Shown in pieces: positions 45,421 to 53,468 of a stretch of DNA of 64,000 nt. This stretch comes from Chitinophagaceae bacterium (GTDB lineage Bacteria > Bacteroidota > Bacteroidia > Chitinophagales > Chitinophagaceae): positions 248,001-312,000 of the forward strand of contig JAHBTJ010000006.1 in assembly GCA_019638595.1 (NCBI GenBank). The letters are read 5' to 3'. The translations under genes were made by a program, and so were the position numbers. Below the pieces are notes generated by a model. The model was not told where the DNA came from and did no database searches. It saw nothing but the letters and a program-made list of their open reading frames with translations. Every line of letters begins with the position of its first letter. The stretch's first letter is position 1.

Positions 45421-46839
45421 ATGGCAAGAAAAAACCAGAAGAGCCAGGTGCTTGAAAAAGTGCCGGTACAGGATTATGCCGCCGAAGGTCGTTCATTAAG
45501 CAGGATAGAAGGTAAGGTAGTGTTTATTGAAGGAGCTGTGCCAGGCGATATAGTGGATGTACGGTTGAATAAAAGTAAAAAGGATTGGGCGGAAGGCTAT
45601 GCAACCCTATTTCACCAGTATTCCGCCGACAGGGTAGAGCCTTTTTGCGGGCATTTTGGCGTATGCGGCGGCTGTAAATGGCAAATGCTTCCTTATGAAA
45701 AACAATTGCAGTATAAGCAAAACGAAGTTGAACAGAACCTCCGGAGGCTGGGAAGGGTACAGTTGCCGCCGCTGATGCCTATACTGGGCTGCGAAAAAAG
45801 CATCCGCTATCGTAATAAGCTGGAATTTACTTTCAGTAACCGCAGGTACAGAACCTGGGAGGAAATGCGGGAACCCGATAACGGAACTGAAAAAAAAGAA
45901 GAAAATGCCCTCGGCTTTCATGTGCCCCGCCTGTTCGATAAGATCATAGACATACATACCTGTCACCTGATGGAAGAGCCTGCCAATCTTATTAAAAACA
46001 CGATCAGGCAGCTTGCGCTGGAACAGGGTTACGAATTTTATGACATCAAAAACCATACGGGCTGGCTCAGGAATCTCATCATCCGGGTATGCACTACGGG
46101 CGAAGTAATGGTAAACCTGTGCTTTGGTCACGATAATGCAGGGGAAAGAAAAAAGCTATTGGATCAACTGCTGCAAAAAGTACCAGCCATTACCACGCTT
46201 TTATATACTATCAACCCAAAAAAAAACGATACCATATACGACCTGGAACCTGTTGCGTATTACGGCAAAGGTTACATAACAGAACAACTGGAACACTTTA
46301 AATATAAAATAGGTCCCAAATCTTTTTTTCAAACCAATAGCCGCCAGGGCGAAAAGCTGTACCAGGTTACCAGGGATTTTGCAGAACTGACCGGCAATGA
46401 AGTAGTATACGACCTGTATTGCGGTACCGGCAGCATAGGGATTTTTGTAAGCGAAAAAGCCAAAAAAATAATAGGCGTGGAAGTGATAGCGGAGGCCATA
46501 GCCGATGCAAAAGAAAATGCCGCGCTGAATAATATACAACATGCCTCATTTTTTGCAGGCGATGTGATTGATGTATGCAATGACGCTTTTTTTGAAACCC
46601 AGGGCAAGCCGGATGTGATCATTACCGACCCGCCACGCGCCGGCATGCATGAAAAGCTGGTTCGCAAGATACTGGAAATGCAGGCCCCTGCCGTAGTATA
46701 TGTAAGCTGTAACAGCGCCACCCAGGCCAGGGATCTGCAGTGGCTGGATGAAAAATACCAGGTAACCAAAGTGCAGCCCGTAGATATGTTTCCGCACACC
46801 CACCATATAGAAAATGTGGTACAGTTGAAATTGAGATAA
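45421..46839 (+). CDS. rlmD: 23S rRNA (uracil-C5)-methyltransferase, RlmD/RumA family
   Basis: 472 residues from ATG 45421; a TTG at 45412 lies inside the promoter element and is unlikely. The N-terminal TRAM domain has VQDYAAEGRSLSRIEGKVVF. The iron-sulfur cysteines CGHFGVCGGC are near residue 75, with a fourth in HTCHL near 181. SAM-binding is VVYDLYCGTGSIGIF. The catalytic block has DPPRAGMHEKLV and VYVSCNSATQARDL, with the nucleophile Cys near 429. The family methylates U1939 or U747 of 23S rRNA, or U54 of tRNA in TrmA-like members; which position is not decided by sequence alone. Confidence 0.9.
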   Translation: MARKNQKSQVLEKVPVQDYAAEGRSLSRIEGKVVFIEGAVPGDIVDVRLNKSKKDWAEGYATLFHQYSADRVEPFCGHFGVCGGCKWQMLPYEKQLQYKQNEVEQNLRRLGRVQLPPLMPILGCEKSIRYRNKLEFTFSNRRYRTWEEMREPDNGTEKKEENALGFHVPRLFDKIIDIHTCHLMEEPANLIKNTIRQLALEQGYEFYDIKNHTGWLRNLIIRVCTTGEVMVNLCFGHDNAGERKKLLDQLLQKVPAITTLLYTINPKKNDTIYDLEPVAYYGKGYITEQLEHFKYKIGPKSFFQTNSRQGEKLYQVTRDFAELTGNEVVYDLYCGTGSIGIFVSEKAKKIIGVEVIAEAIADAKENAALNNIQHASFFAGDVIDVCNDAFFETQGKPDVIITDPPRAGMHEKLVRKILEMQAPAVVYVSCNSATQARDLQWLDEKYQVTKVQPVDMFPHTHHIENVVQLKLR

Positions 46840-46925
46840 ATGTTACAGGTATGCAACATTTACCTGCAGGAGCCTTACATATTACCCTGCATGGGTTATT
46901 TTCGCAACTGATTAATTGATTAGGT

Positions 46926-47639
46926 ATGACAGAAATTCGCCCGGGAAGGTTTGAGATCGTTCCATTGGTTATAAAGAATTTGCTTATTATTAATGGCCTG
47001 GTATTCCTGGCCCAGGTGGTATTAAGCAACAACAGCAGCTTTTCCATCGAAAACTACTTTGCGCTTCACGACGTACGTTCCGTTTATTTCAAACCACACC
47101 AATTAGTTAGTTACCTTTTCCTGCATGGTGGGTTTGAGCACCTGCTGATGAACATGTTTGCGCTGTGGATATTTGGAAGCAAGCTGGAAAACTACTGGGG
47201 GGCGAAGCGGTTTTTGATATTTTATACGCTCTGCGGCATAGGGGCAGGGCTTTTGCACCTGGGCGTACTTTATTTTGAGCAGATGCCCATAGCAGAGCTG
47301 GTTAAAACTTTACCGATAGCGGAACAGGAAGAATTATTATATAACCCGAGGTATAAGCTGAATATTCCTACCGTAGGCGCGTCGGGATCTGTTTTCGGCT
47401 GCCTGTTTGCTTTTGGTTACCTGTTTCCTAATACTACGGTTTGGGTTCCCTTATTAATGTTACCCATACCTATACGCGCAAAATGGCTCGTTATTATTTA
47501 TGGCGCCATGGAATTATACCTTGGAGTAAAAAATTCCGCCGGCGACAATATAGCGCATTGGGCACATCTTGGCGGTGCGCTTATCGGATTTTTATTGGTG
47601 TTCTACTGGAATAAAACCAACCGCAGAACGTTTTATTAA
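46926..47639 (+). CDS. Rhomboid-family intramembrane serine protease
   Basis: 237 residues with six hydrophobic helices. The family layout is HGGFEHLLMNMFALWIFGSK in the second helix, the catalytic Ser in VGASGSVFGCLFAFGYLFP near residue 154, and the catalytic His in IAHWAHLGGALIGFLL near 213. The Ser/His dyad is therefore intact. An insert between helices 3 and 4 (QMPIAELVKTLPIAEQEELL) is longer than usual. It cleaves transmembrane substrates; these are unknown. It is followed 42 bp later by a second rhomboid. Confidence 0.9.
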   Translation: MTEIRPGRFEIVPLVIKNLLIINGLVFLAQVVLSNNSSFSIENYFALHDVRSVYFKPHQLVSYLFLHGGFEHLLMNMFALWIFGSKLENYWGAKRFLIFYTLCGIGAGLLHLGVLYFEQMPIAELVKTLPIAEQEELLYNPRYKLNIPTVGASGSVFGCLFAFGYLFPNTTVWVPLLMLPIPIRAKWLVIIYGAMELYLGVKNSAGDNIAHWAHLGGALIGFLLVFYWNKTNRRTFY

Positions 47640-47681
47640 GTAATTTTATCCTCTCAATAATCTACCTGTAAAAACCTAGGT

Positions 47682-48593
47682 ATGGGTGTGCTGGAACAAA
47701 CAAAAAGCAGAAAAATTTTTTTGGGGGCCGACTATGATCCGTTGGTAAAGATCGTTGTAATAAATGTGCTGATCACTACCATTCTTTTTTTTATCAGGGG
47801 TGTTTACCTGATCTCCAAAATAAGCGTCGCCGATTACCAGGCTCATATTGTAGACTGGCTGATTTTACCGGCTGATTTTAACAGGGTGATTGAAAAACCA
47901 TGGACACTCCTCTCTTTCATGTTTACCCATGCGGATATATGGAAGCTGATAGCCAATATGCTTTGGTTATGGGCTTTTGGCTTTATTATGCAAAGCTTAT
48001 ACGGCGGACGAAAGCTTGTTCCTTTATACATATACGGAGGCTTAGCCGGGGGAGTATTTTTTGTAATTACCAACTTATTGCTCAACAGCAGCGGTAATGC
48101 CGCTATGTACGGAGCTAATGCCTCGGTAATGGCCATTGCTACAGGCATTACCATTGCCGTGCCGGGTTACCGTATCTTTCCCATGCTCAACGGGGGTATT
48201 CCCCTATGGGTGCTTACGCTTATTTATGCGGTTGTCAATCTTACGGGGGTAGGGCATAGCGACCCTGCCAGCTATGCCGCGCAGGTAGGCGGCGCGGGAA
48301 TGGGCTTCCTGTATATTTCGCTTTTAAACAGGGGAAAGGATATGGGAGCGTGGATGAGCAATGTATACGATTGGTTCTTTAACCTGTTCAATCCCGATAA
48401 CCAGGGAAAAAAAAACAAAGTGAAGGAAAACATATTTTACGATACCCAGGGAAAACAGCCGTATAAAAAGAAACCCAACCTGAACCAGCAGCGTATAGAC
48501 GAAATACTTGATAAAATTAACCAGGCAGGATTTAACAGCCTTTCGTCCGAAGAAAAAGAGCTGCTTCGCCGGGCCGGTGAAGAAGATTTATAA
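47682..48593 (+). CDS. Rhomboid-like protein with degenerate active site and DUF6576-like tail
   Basis: 303 residues. The fold matches its neighbour: SFMFTHADIWKLIANMLWLW, LVPLYIYGGLAGGVFFVITN, then MYGANASVMAIATGITIAVP with the Ser position kept near residue 147. The C-terminal helix reads SYAAQVGGAGMGFLYISLLN, where Gln replaces the catalytic His of HLGG. It may therefore be an inactive, iRhom-like pseudoprotease that regulates the active rhomboid upstream. A soluble tail ends in IDEILDKINQAGFNSLSSEE, a helix pair often fused to Bacteroidota rhomboids. The next gene starts 11 bp later, in the same operon. Confidence 0.85.
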   Translation: MGVLEQTKSRKIFLGADYDPLVKIVVINVLITTILFFIRGVYLISKISVADYQAHIVDWLILPADFNRVIEKPWTLLSFMFTHADIWKLIANMLWLWAFGFIMQSLYGGRKLVPLYIYGGLAGGVFFVITNLLLNSSGNAAMYGANASVMAIATGITIAVPGYRIFPMLNGGIPLWVLTLIYAVVNLTGVGHSDPASYAAQVGGAGMGFLYISLLNRGKDMGAWMSNVYDWFFNLFNPDNQGKKNKVKENIFYDTQGKQPYKKKPNLNQQRIDEILDKINQAGFNSLSSEEKELLRRAGEEDL

Positions 48594-48604
48594 CATTGCA
48601 GGGC

Positions 48605-49756
48605 ATGGTAAAAAAATTCGCAAAAGGCTTATTTAAGTTCTTCTACATCACGGTAGTGATCCTTTTCCTCGTCGCCTGCCTTTCTCCTTTCCTGAACCCT
48701 TCCACCTGGTGGTTCTTCGGGTTTTTAGGGCTTGTTTTTCCTTACCTGCTTATCCTGCTTCTTATATTCCTGGTTGTTTTCCTGCTCTCCAGGTCAAAAT
48801 GGAGCATACCGGCTATATTGTGTCTTATACTGGGATGGAAGAGCATATACGCTGCATTTGCACTGAACATTGGCAGCTCCTTTAATAAAGAAAAAAAAGA
48901 AAACGCCTTGCGGGTCATGACCTGGAATGTACGCAGCTTTATTGCAAGCGACGATAAGGTGAAAAAACCGGGCATCACCCCCCATCAAATAAAAATGCAC
49001 GAGGTTATAAAGGAGTACAATCCTGATATTTTAACCTTCCAGGAATTTTTTTCCGCCGATTCGGGCAAATACGCCAACAACATCCGGTACTTTAAGGAAG
49101 AACTGGGCTATTCGTACGTTTATTTTTCGGATATCTCCAGGCGCAAAAAACATGAGCACAGCGGTACGGTCATTTTTTCCCGTTTGCCCATTATTGATAC
49201 GGCTAAAATTGATTTGCCGCAGGAGCTCAACAGCACTATTGAAAATGTTATTTACGCAGATATTGTGTATGGCGGCGATACAGTGAGGGTTTTTACAGGT
49301 CATTTACAATCTTTTGGATTTATGCGACAGGATTACAACGATATTTCCAAGATCAGGAATGACCCTGATGAAAGACTGGATGCCTCGAAAAGCATTTTTA
49401 AAAAAATGCGCAGGGCTTTTGAACGAAGAGGATCGCAGGCGGCTATCATCCGTACCCAACTGGATGCCAGCCAATACCCCGAAATATTTTGCGGAGACCT
49501 GAACGATGTTCCCAACTCCTACACCTACTTTGCCATTAAAGGCGACAAAAAAGACGCTTTCATAAAAAAAGGATTCGGGTTTGGCAAAACCTTTTATAAT
49601 TTCTTTTCTGCCTTTATGCGCAAGCTGCCCACGCTCCGCATCGACTATATTTTTACCGACCCCCGGTTCAGCATTCAACAGGTAAAGGCCGTGCCGGAAA
49701 TACTAAGCGACCATATACCCGTAGTAACCGATATTGTGCTGGAACAAAACAAGTGA
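48605..49756 (+). CDS. Membrane-anchored endonuclease/exonuclease/phosphatase-fold protein
   Basis: 383 residues from ATG 48605 (MVKKFAKGLFKFFYITVVIL). Three hydrophobic helices occupy residues 8-85. The EEP domain follows: LRVMTWNVRSF with the metal-binding Asn, ILTFQEFFSADSG with the catalytic Glu, IFCGDLNDVPNSYTYF, and the final SDHIPVVTDIVL with the His. Members cleave nucleic-acid or inositol-phosphate/lipid phosphodiesters; a membrane-tethered form suggests a lipid or extracytoplasmic substrate. It follows the two rhomboids in one operon. Confidence 0.83.
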   Translation: MVKKFAKGLFKFFYITVVILFLVACLSPFLNPSTWWFFGFLGLVFPYLLILLLIFLVVFLLSRSKWSIPAILCLILGWKSIYAAFALNIGSSFNKEKKENALRVMTWNVRSFIASDDKVKKPGITPHQIKMHEVIKEYNPDILTFQEFFSADSGKYANNIRYFKEELGYSYVYFSDISRRKKHEHSGTVIFSRLPIIDTAKIDLPQELNSTIENVIYADIVYGGDTVRVFTGHLQSFGFMRQDYNDISKIRNDPDERLDASKSIFKKMRRAFERRGSQAAIIRTQLDASQYPEIFCGDLNDVPNSYTYFAIKGDKKDAFIKKGFGFGKTFYNFFSAFMRKLPTLRIDYIFTDPRFSIQQVKAVPEILSDHIPVVTDIVLEQNK

Positions 49757-49798
49757 GCCGTTTAACAAAGCGCTTAACAACCGCTGATATATTACTTT

Positions 49799-49807
49799 TA
49801 TATTTGC
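49799..49807 (+). promoter_or_regulatory. -7 promoter element TATATTTGC for cysS
   Basis: A full TAnnTTTG match with trailing C, giving a leader of about 22 nt before ATG 49836. Confidence 0.55.
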
Positions 49808-49835
49808 AAAAAACATACAGCATACCAATAAGTTT

Positions 49836-51332
49836 ATGGAAGAACTAAAGATGTACAACTCGCTTAGCAGGCAAAAGGAAATATTCAAACCCATTACTCC
49901 CGGGTATGTTGGCATGTACGTGTGCGGTCCCACAGTTTACAGCAATGTGCACCTGGGCAACTGCCGCACTTTTATTTCGTTCGATATTATTTACCGCTAC
50001 CTGAAATACCTGGGCTACAAAGTGCGGTATGTACGTAATATTACCGATGCGGGGCACCTGGAAGGCGACCGGGATGAGGGCGATGACAAGTTCTCGAAAA
50101 AAGCACGGCTGGAGCAACTGGAGCCAATGGAAATTGTTCAAAAATACACCCTGGGATTTCATAAGGTAATGGAGCTGTTCAATACCCTGCCTCCTACCAT
50201 TGAGCCCACCGCTACCGGCCATATTTCCGAGCAGATAGAAATGATAAAACACATTCTTGCCAACGGGTATGCTTACGAAGTAAACGGAACAGTATATTTT
50301 GATGTTGAAAAATACAACCAGGAAAAGCCTTACGGTATCCTTACAAACCGCAAGCTGGAAGATTTGCTGGAAGGTACCCGGGAATTAGGCGGGCAGGACG
50401 AAAAAAGAGGCAGGCTCGATTTCGCTTTATGGATCAAAGCCAAACCCGAACACCTGATGCAATGGCCTTCGCCCTGGGGAATGGGCTTCCCGGGCTGGCA
50501 TATTGAATGCTCCGCGATGAGCTGTAAATACCTGGGAAAGCAATTCGATATACACGGCGGAGGAATGGATCTTGCCGCCACGCACCATACCAACGAGATC
50601 GCCCAGTCGGAAGCCTGCTACCACGAAAAGCCCGTTAACTACTGGATACATACCAATATGCTTACTGTAAACGGCGCCCGTATGAGCAAAACCGCGGGCA
50701 ATGGCTTTTTGCCCCACCAGTTGTTTACAGGCGGCCACCCATTGCTGGATAAAGCGTACAGCCCTATGACGGTTCGTTTTTTTATGCTGCAAACGCACTA
50801 CCGCAGCACGCTCGACTTTAGCAACGAAGCGTTACAGGCAGCCGAAAAGGGTTTAAAAAGGCTTTGGGATGCCTATGAGATACTCGAAAACCTCCCTGCC
50901 GGCAACGAAATAAAAGAAGCAATGGACCCGGAACTGGATAAGCGTTGTATAGACCTGCTTGACGAGTTTGACGCAAGCATGAACGACGACTTTAATACCG
51001 CCAGGGTACTGGCAGCCATGTTTGAGCTGGTGCCTGTTATTAATTCGCTCAAAAGCGGGCAAATTGCGTTAAACAGCCTCAGCACCGGTACGCTTGAACA
51101 ACTGCGGAAAAAATTCAGTATATACCTTACAGATGTTTTTGGTTTAAAAAACGATAAAGAAGCCGATAGTGGACGCCTGGAGGGCGTGTTGCAGTTACTT
51201 ATACAAATACGAAAGGAAGCGCGGGCTAAAAAAGACTTTGCCACTTCGGATAAAATACGAAACGAGCTGCAACAGCAGGGAATTGTTTTAAAAGACGAAA
51301 AAGACGGAAGTGTAAGCTGGAGCGCCGTTTAA
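49836..51332 (+). CDS. cysS: Cysteinyl-tRNA synthetase
   Basis: 498 residues, class I synthetase. YVCGPTVYSNVHLGN holds the first zinc Cys and the HLGN form of the HIGH motif. GFPGWHIECSAMSCKYLG and DLAATHHTNEIAQSEA supply the other zinc ligands, and ARMSKTAGN near residue 282 is the KMSKS loop. The C-terminal helical domain ends with ARAKKDFATSDKIRNELQQQ and GIVLKDEKDGSVSW, standard for CysS. It charges tRNA-Cys. It is followed 10 bp later by the alkylpurine glycosylase gene. Confidence 0.97.
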   Translation: MEELKMYNSLSRQKEIFKPITPGYVGMYVCGPTVYSNVHLGNCRTFISFDIIYRYLKYLGYKVRYVRNITDAGHLEGDRDEGDDKFSKKARLEQLEPMEIVQKYTLGFHKVMELFNTLPPTIEPTATGHISEQIEMIKHILANGYAYEVNGTVYFDVEKYNQEKPYGILTNRKLEDLLEGTRELGGQDEKRGRLDFALWIKAKPEHLMQWPSPWGMGFPGWHIECSAMSCKYLGKQFDIHGGGMDLAATHHTNEIAQSEACYHEKPVNYWIHTNMLTVNGARMSKTAGNGFLPHQLFTGGHPLLDKAYSPMTVRFFMLQTHYRSTLDFSNEALQAAEKGLKRLWDAYEILENLPAGNEIKEAMDPELDKRCIDLLDEFDASMNDDFNTARVLAAMFELVPVINSLKSGQIALNSLSTGTLEQLRKKFSIYLTDVFGLKNDKEADSGRLEGVLQLLIQIRKEARAKKDFATSDKIRNELQQQGIVLKDEKDGSVSWSAV

Positions 51333-51342
51333 TTAACTGGCT

Positions 51343-51942
51343 ATGCATTATGTAACGCATCTTCAAAAAGACAGGCGGCTTAAGAAAATCATAGGCCATG
51401 TTCCTCCGTTTACCTTGCAAAAAAGGAACAATATAGCATTGTATCTCAGCGCGTCTATTATGAGCCAGCAGCTTTCGGTTAAAGTGGCCGATGTAATTTT
51501 CAGGCGTTTTTTAGCGCTGTACAATGGCAAAGCGCCCCGGCCAAACCAGGTATTGGATACTCCTTTCGAAGCGCTTCGCTCCATAGGGCTTTCAAATGCT
51601 AAAACCAGCTATGTGCAGAACGTATACCGGTTTGCGTTAGAAAACGGGCTGGAATTAAAGAAGCTCAGGCGCATGACCGATGAAGAGGTGATAGCGTATG
51701 TTACCCGGATCAAAGGCGTTGGACGATGGACGGCCGAAATGCTGCTAATGTTTGCCCTGCAGAGAGAGGATGTTTTTTCGGCAGACGACCTGGGCATACA
51801 AACCGCCATACGTAATATTTATAAGCTTGATCACAGCAATAAAAAACAATTCAGGGAGGAGATGTTGAAAATATCGCAGAAATGGGCGCCCTACCGTACG
51901 TATGCCTGCCTGTATTTATGGGCGTGGAAGGATATGGACTAA
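51343..51942 (+). CDS. DNA-3-methyladenine glycosylase, AlkA-type HhH-GPD superfamily
   Basis: 199 residues. IALYLSASIMSQQLSVKVAD opens the all-helical core. TRIKGVGRWTAEMLLMFALQ is the helix-hairpin-helix that grips DNA, and VFSADDLGIQTAIRNIY carries the catalytic Asp near residue 149. WAPYRTYACLYLWAWKD is the typical last helix. It lacks the N-terminal domain of E. coli AlkA, as in the compact bacterial forms. It excises alkylated purines. It shares a transcript with cysS. Confidence 0.9.
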   Translation: MHYVTHLQKDRRLKKIIGHVPPFTLQKRNNIALYLSASIMSQQLSVKVADVIFRRFLALYNGKAPRPNQVLDTPFEALRSIGLSNAKTSYVQNVYRFALENGLELKKLRRMTDEEVIAYVTRIKGVGRWTAEMLLMFALQREDVFSADDLGIQTAIRNIYKLDHSNKKQFREEMLKISQKWAPYRTYACLYLWAWKDMD

Positions 51943-52041
51943 CAGGGAGAGTATCGGGAACCGTTAACCATCTCCTTTATACAGGTATTTTTAGCGTGTT
52001 ATTATGAACAAGCGTGTTATTCAAGTGTAAAAAAGCATTAT

Positions 52042-52632
52042 ATGCCAGCTATAAAAACCCAGCGGAACAGTACAAAAAAAGAAGTGATCATCGCCAAGGC
52101 AGCAAGGCTGTTCCGCGAAAAAGGTTTTGCCGCCAGCTCTATGCGCGATCTGGCTGAGCTTGTAGGCGTTGAAGCCGCCAGCCTTTACAACCATATACAG
52201 TCCAAAGCGGAGATCTTGCAGGATATATGCTTCAGGGTAGCCAACCTGCTTACCGCCCATCTCGAAAAAATAGAAACAAACAACCAAAATGCCATTGAAA
52301 GAATAAAAGCCATCCTCCGCTTTCATATACAGCAAATGATCAATAATTACGAGGATGTGCATGTGGCAGACAGGGAATGGAGGCACCTTACCGAACCGTA
52401 TCTATCCAATTTCAAAACACAGCGAAGGGCTTACCGGCAACGCTTAGCCGACATTATTGAAGACGGCATCCGGAAAAAAGAAATAAAACCGATAGACGCG
52501 CCCACAGCCGTTCTTATAATGTTGCACGCCATCAGCGGAATAGAGTCCTGGCACCGCTCCCAGCAAAAAATATCCGCCGAACAACTGGAGGACAATATGG
52601 TTATTATACTGGTAGAAGGCTTAAAGATGTGA
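52042..52632 (+). CDS. TetR/AcrR-family transcriptional regulator
   Basis: 196 residues. The N-terminal helix-turn-helix is KEVIIAKAARLFREKGFAAS, then SMRDLAELVGVEAASLYNHI with the Y-H recognition helix typical of TetR. The ligand domain (LRFHIQQMINNYEDVHVADR, TAVLIMLHAISGIESWHRSQ) is of the TetR C-terminal type seen in regulators of fatty-acid or aromatic catabolism, but the ligand cannot be assigned. No adjacent efflux or catabolic operon is present, so its target is probably elsewhere or its own promoter. Confidence 0.88.
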   Translation: MPAIKTQRNSTKKEVIIAKAARLFREKGFAASSMRDLAELVGVEAASLYNHIQSKAEILQDICFRVANLLTAHLEKIETNNQNAIERIKAILRFHIQQMINNYEDVHVADREWRHLTEPYLSNFKTQRRAYRQRLADIIEDGIRKKEIKPIDAPTAVLIMLHAISGIESWHRSQQKISAEQLEDNMVIILVEGLKM

Positions 52633-52857
52633 TTTACTTACTTTTATTTTTACAGCACTTTTATTTTTATATTAAAATAATTATCAGGATATTTGTTGAC
52701 GTTGTTGTAATTTCAATATTTCGTTGCTGCTTATGCAACTCATCCTTATTCCACTTTTCATTGTTATATTGCATCCTCGGGGAATACACCCAGCCGTTAA
52801 CATGAAAACCACCTTACTTATCCTGTGGATTATTAATCACGCAAAAAAAATTGAATA

Positions 52858-53442
52858 ATGGCAATCAGGCAATCTGTAAAAATGCTTCCCAATGAAGTTT
52901 GGAAAGATCTTCCTAATCATGAAGCCAAGGGCTCGGTTTGGTACAAATACGCTATCTCCAGCCACGGAAGGATCGTTAAATACAATAAGCGCATTTCCGA
53001 TGGCTTTATCCTCCAGCTAAGCAGGCAGGCAAACTACCCTATCTGGAGAAAAAAATTAAACGGTGAATATTTTACCGCGCTGGTTCACCGTCTTGTTGCA
53101 AAATATTTTCTCCCCAAACCCAAAGCCAGCCAAAAGTTCATTATTCATCTTGATCATAATTACGAAAACAATAAGTATAATAACCTGAAATGGGCTACCC
53201 AGGATGAAGTAACCATCCACAACCGGAAAAATCCACGGGTAAAAGCTGCCATAAAAAGAAGAAAGGACAATCCTACCAAAAAAGGCGCTAAGCTTGATAT
53301 CGCTAAGGTTAGGGCAATAAAAGGGATGCTGAAGGAAAAGAAAACATTGAAAGAAATTGCGAATAAATTCGGCGTATCAGACATGCAGATCCATCGCATC
53401 AAAATCAAAGAGAACTGGGCACACGTTAAGTTAAAAAAATAA
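52858..53442 (+). CDS. NUMOD4/HNH-type DNA-binding protein with C-terminal helix-turn-helix
   Basis: 194 residues. A NUMOD4-like opening (NEVWKDLPNHEAKGSVWYKY, AISSHGRIVKYNK) is followed by an HNH-like segment (ALVHRLVAKYFLPKP, FIIHLDHNYENNKYNNLKWA, TIHNRKN) and a basic stretch. A helix-turn-helix closes the protein (TLKEIANKFGVSDMQIHRIK). This is the architecture of HNH homing-type endonucleases that interrupt phage and mobile genes. No intron, intein or phage genes flank it, so it may be a domesticated regulator or a solitary mobile gene. The HxxH nuclease residues look present, but cleavage activity is not assured. Confidence 0.78.
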   Translation: MAIRQSVKMLPNEVWKDLPNHEAKGSVWYKYAISSHGRIVKYNKRISDGFILQLSRQANYPIWRKKLNGEYFTALVHRLVAKYFLPKPKASQKFIIHLDHNYENNKYNNLKWATQDEVTIHNRKNPRVKAAIKRRKDNPTKKGAKLDIAKVRAIKGMLKEKKTLKEIANKFGVSDMQIHRIKIKENWAHVKLKK

Positions 53443-53468
53443 CGGTTGCCCGTTATTTAATATTCTGT

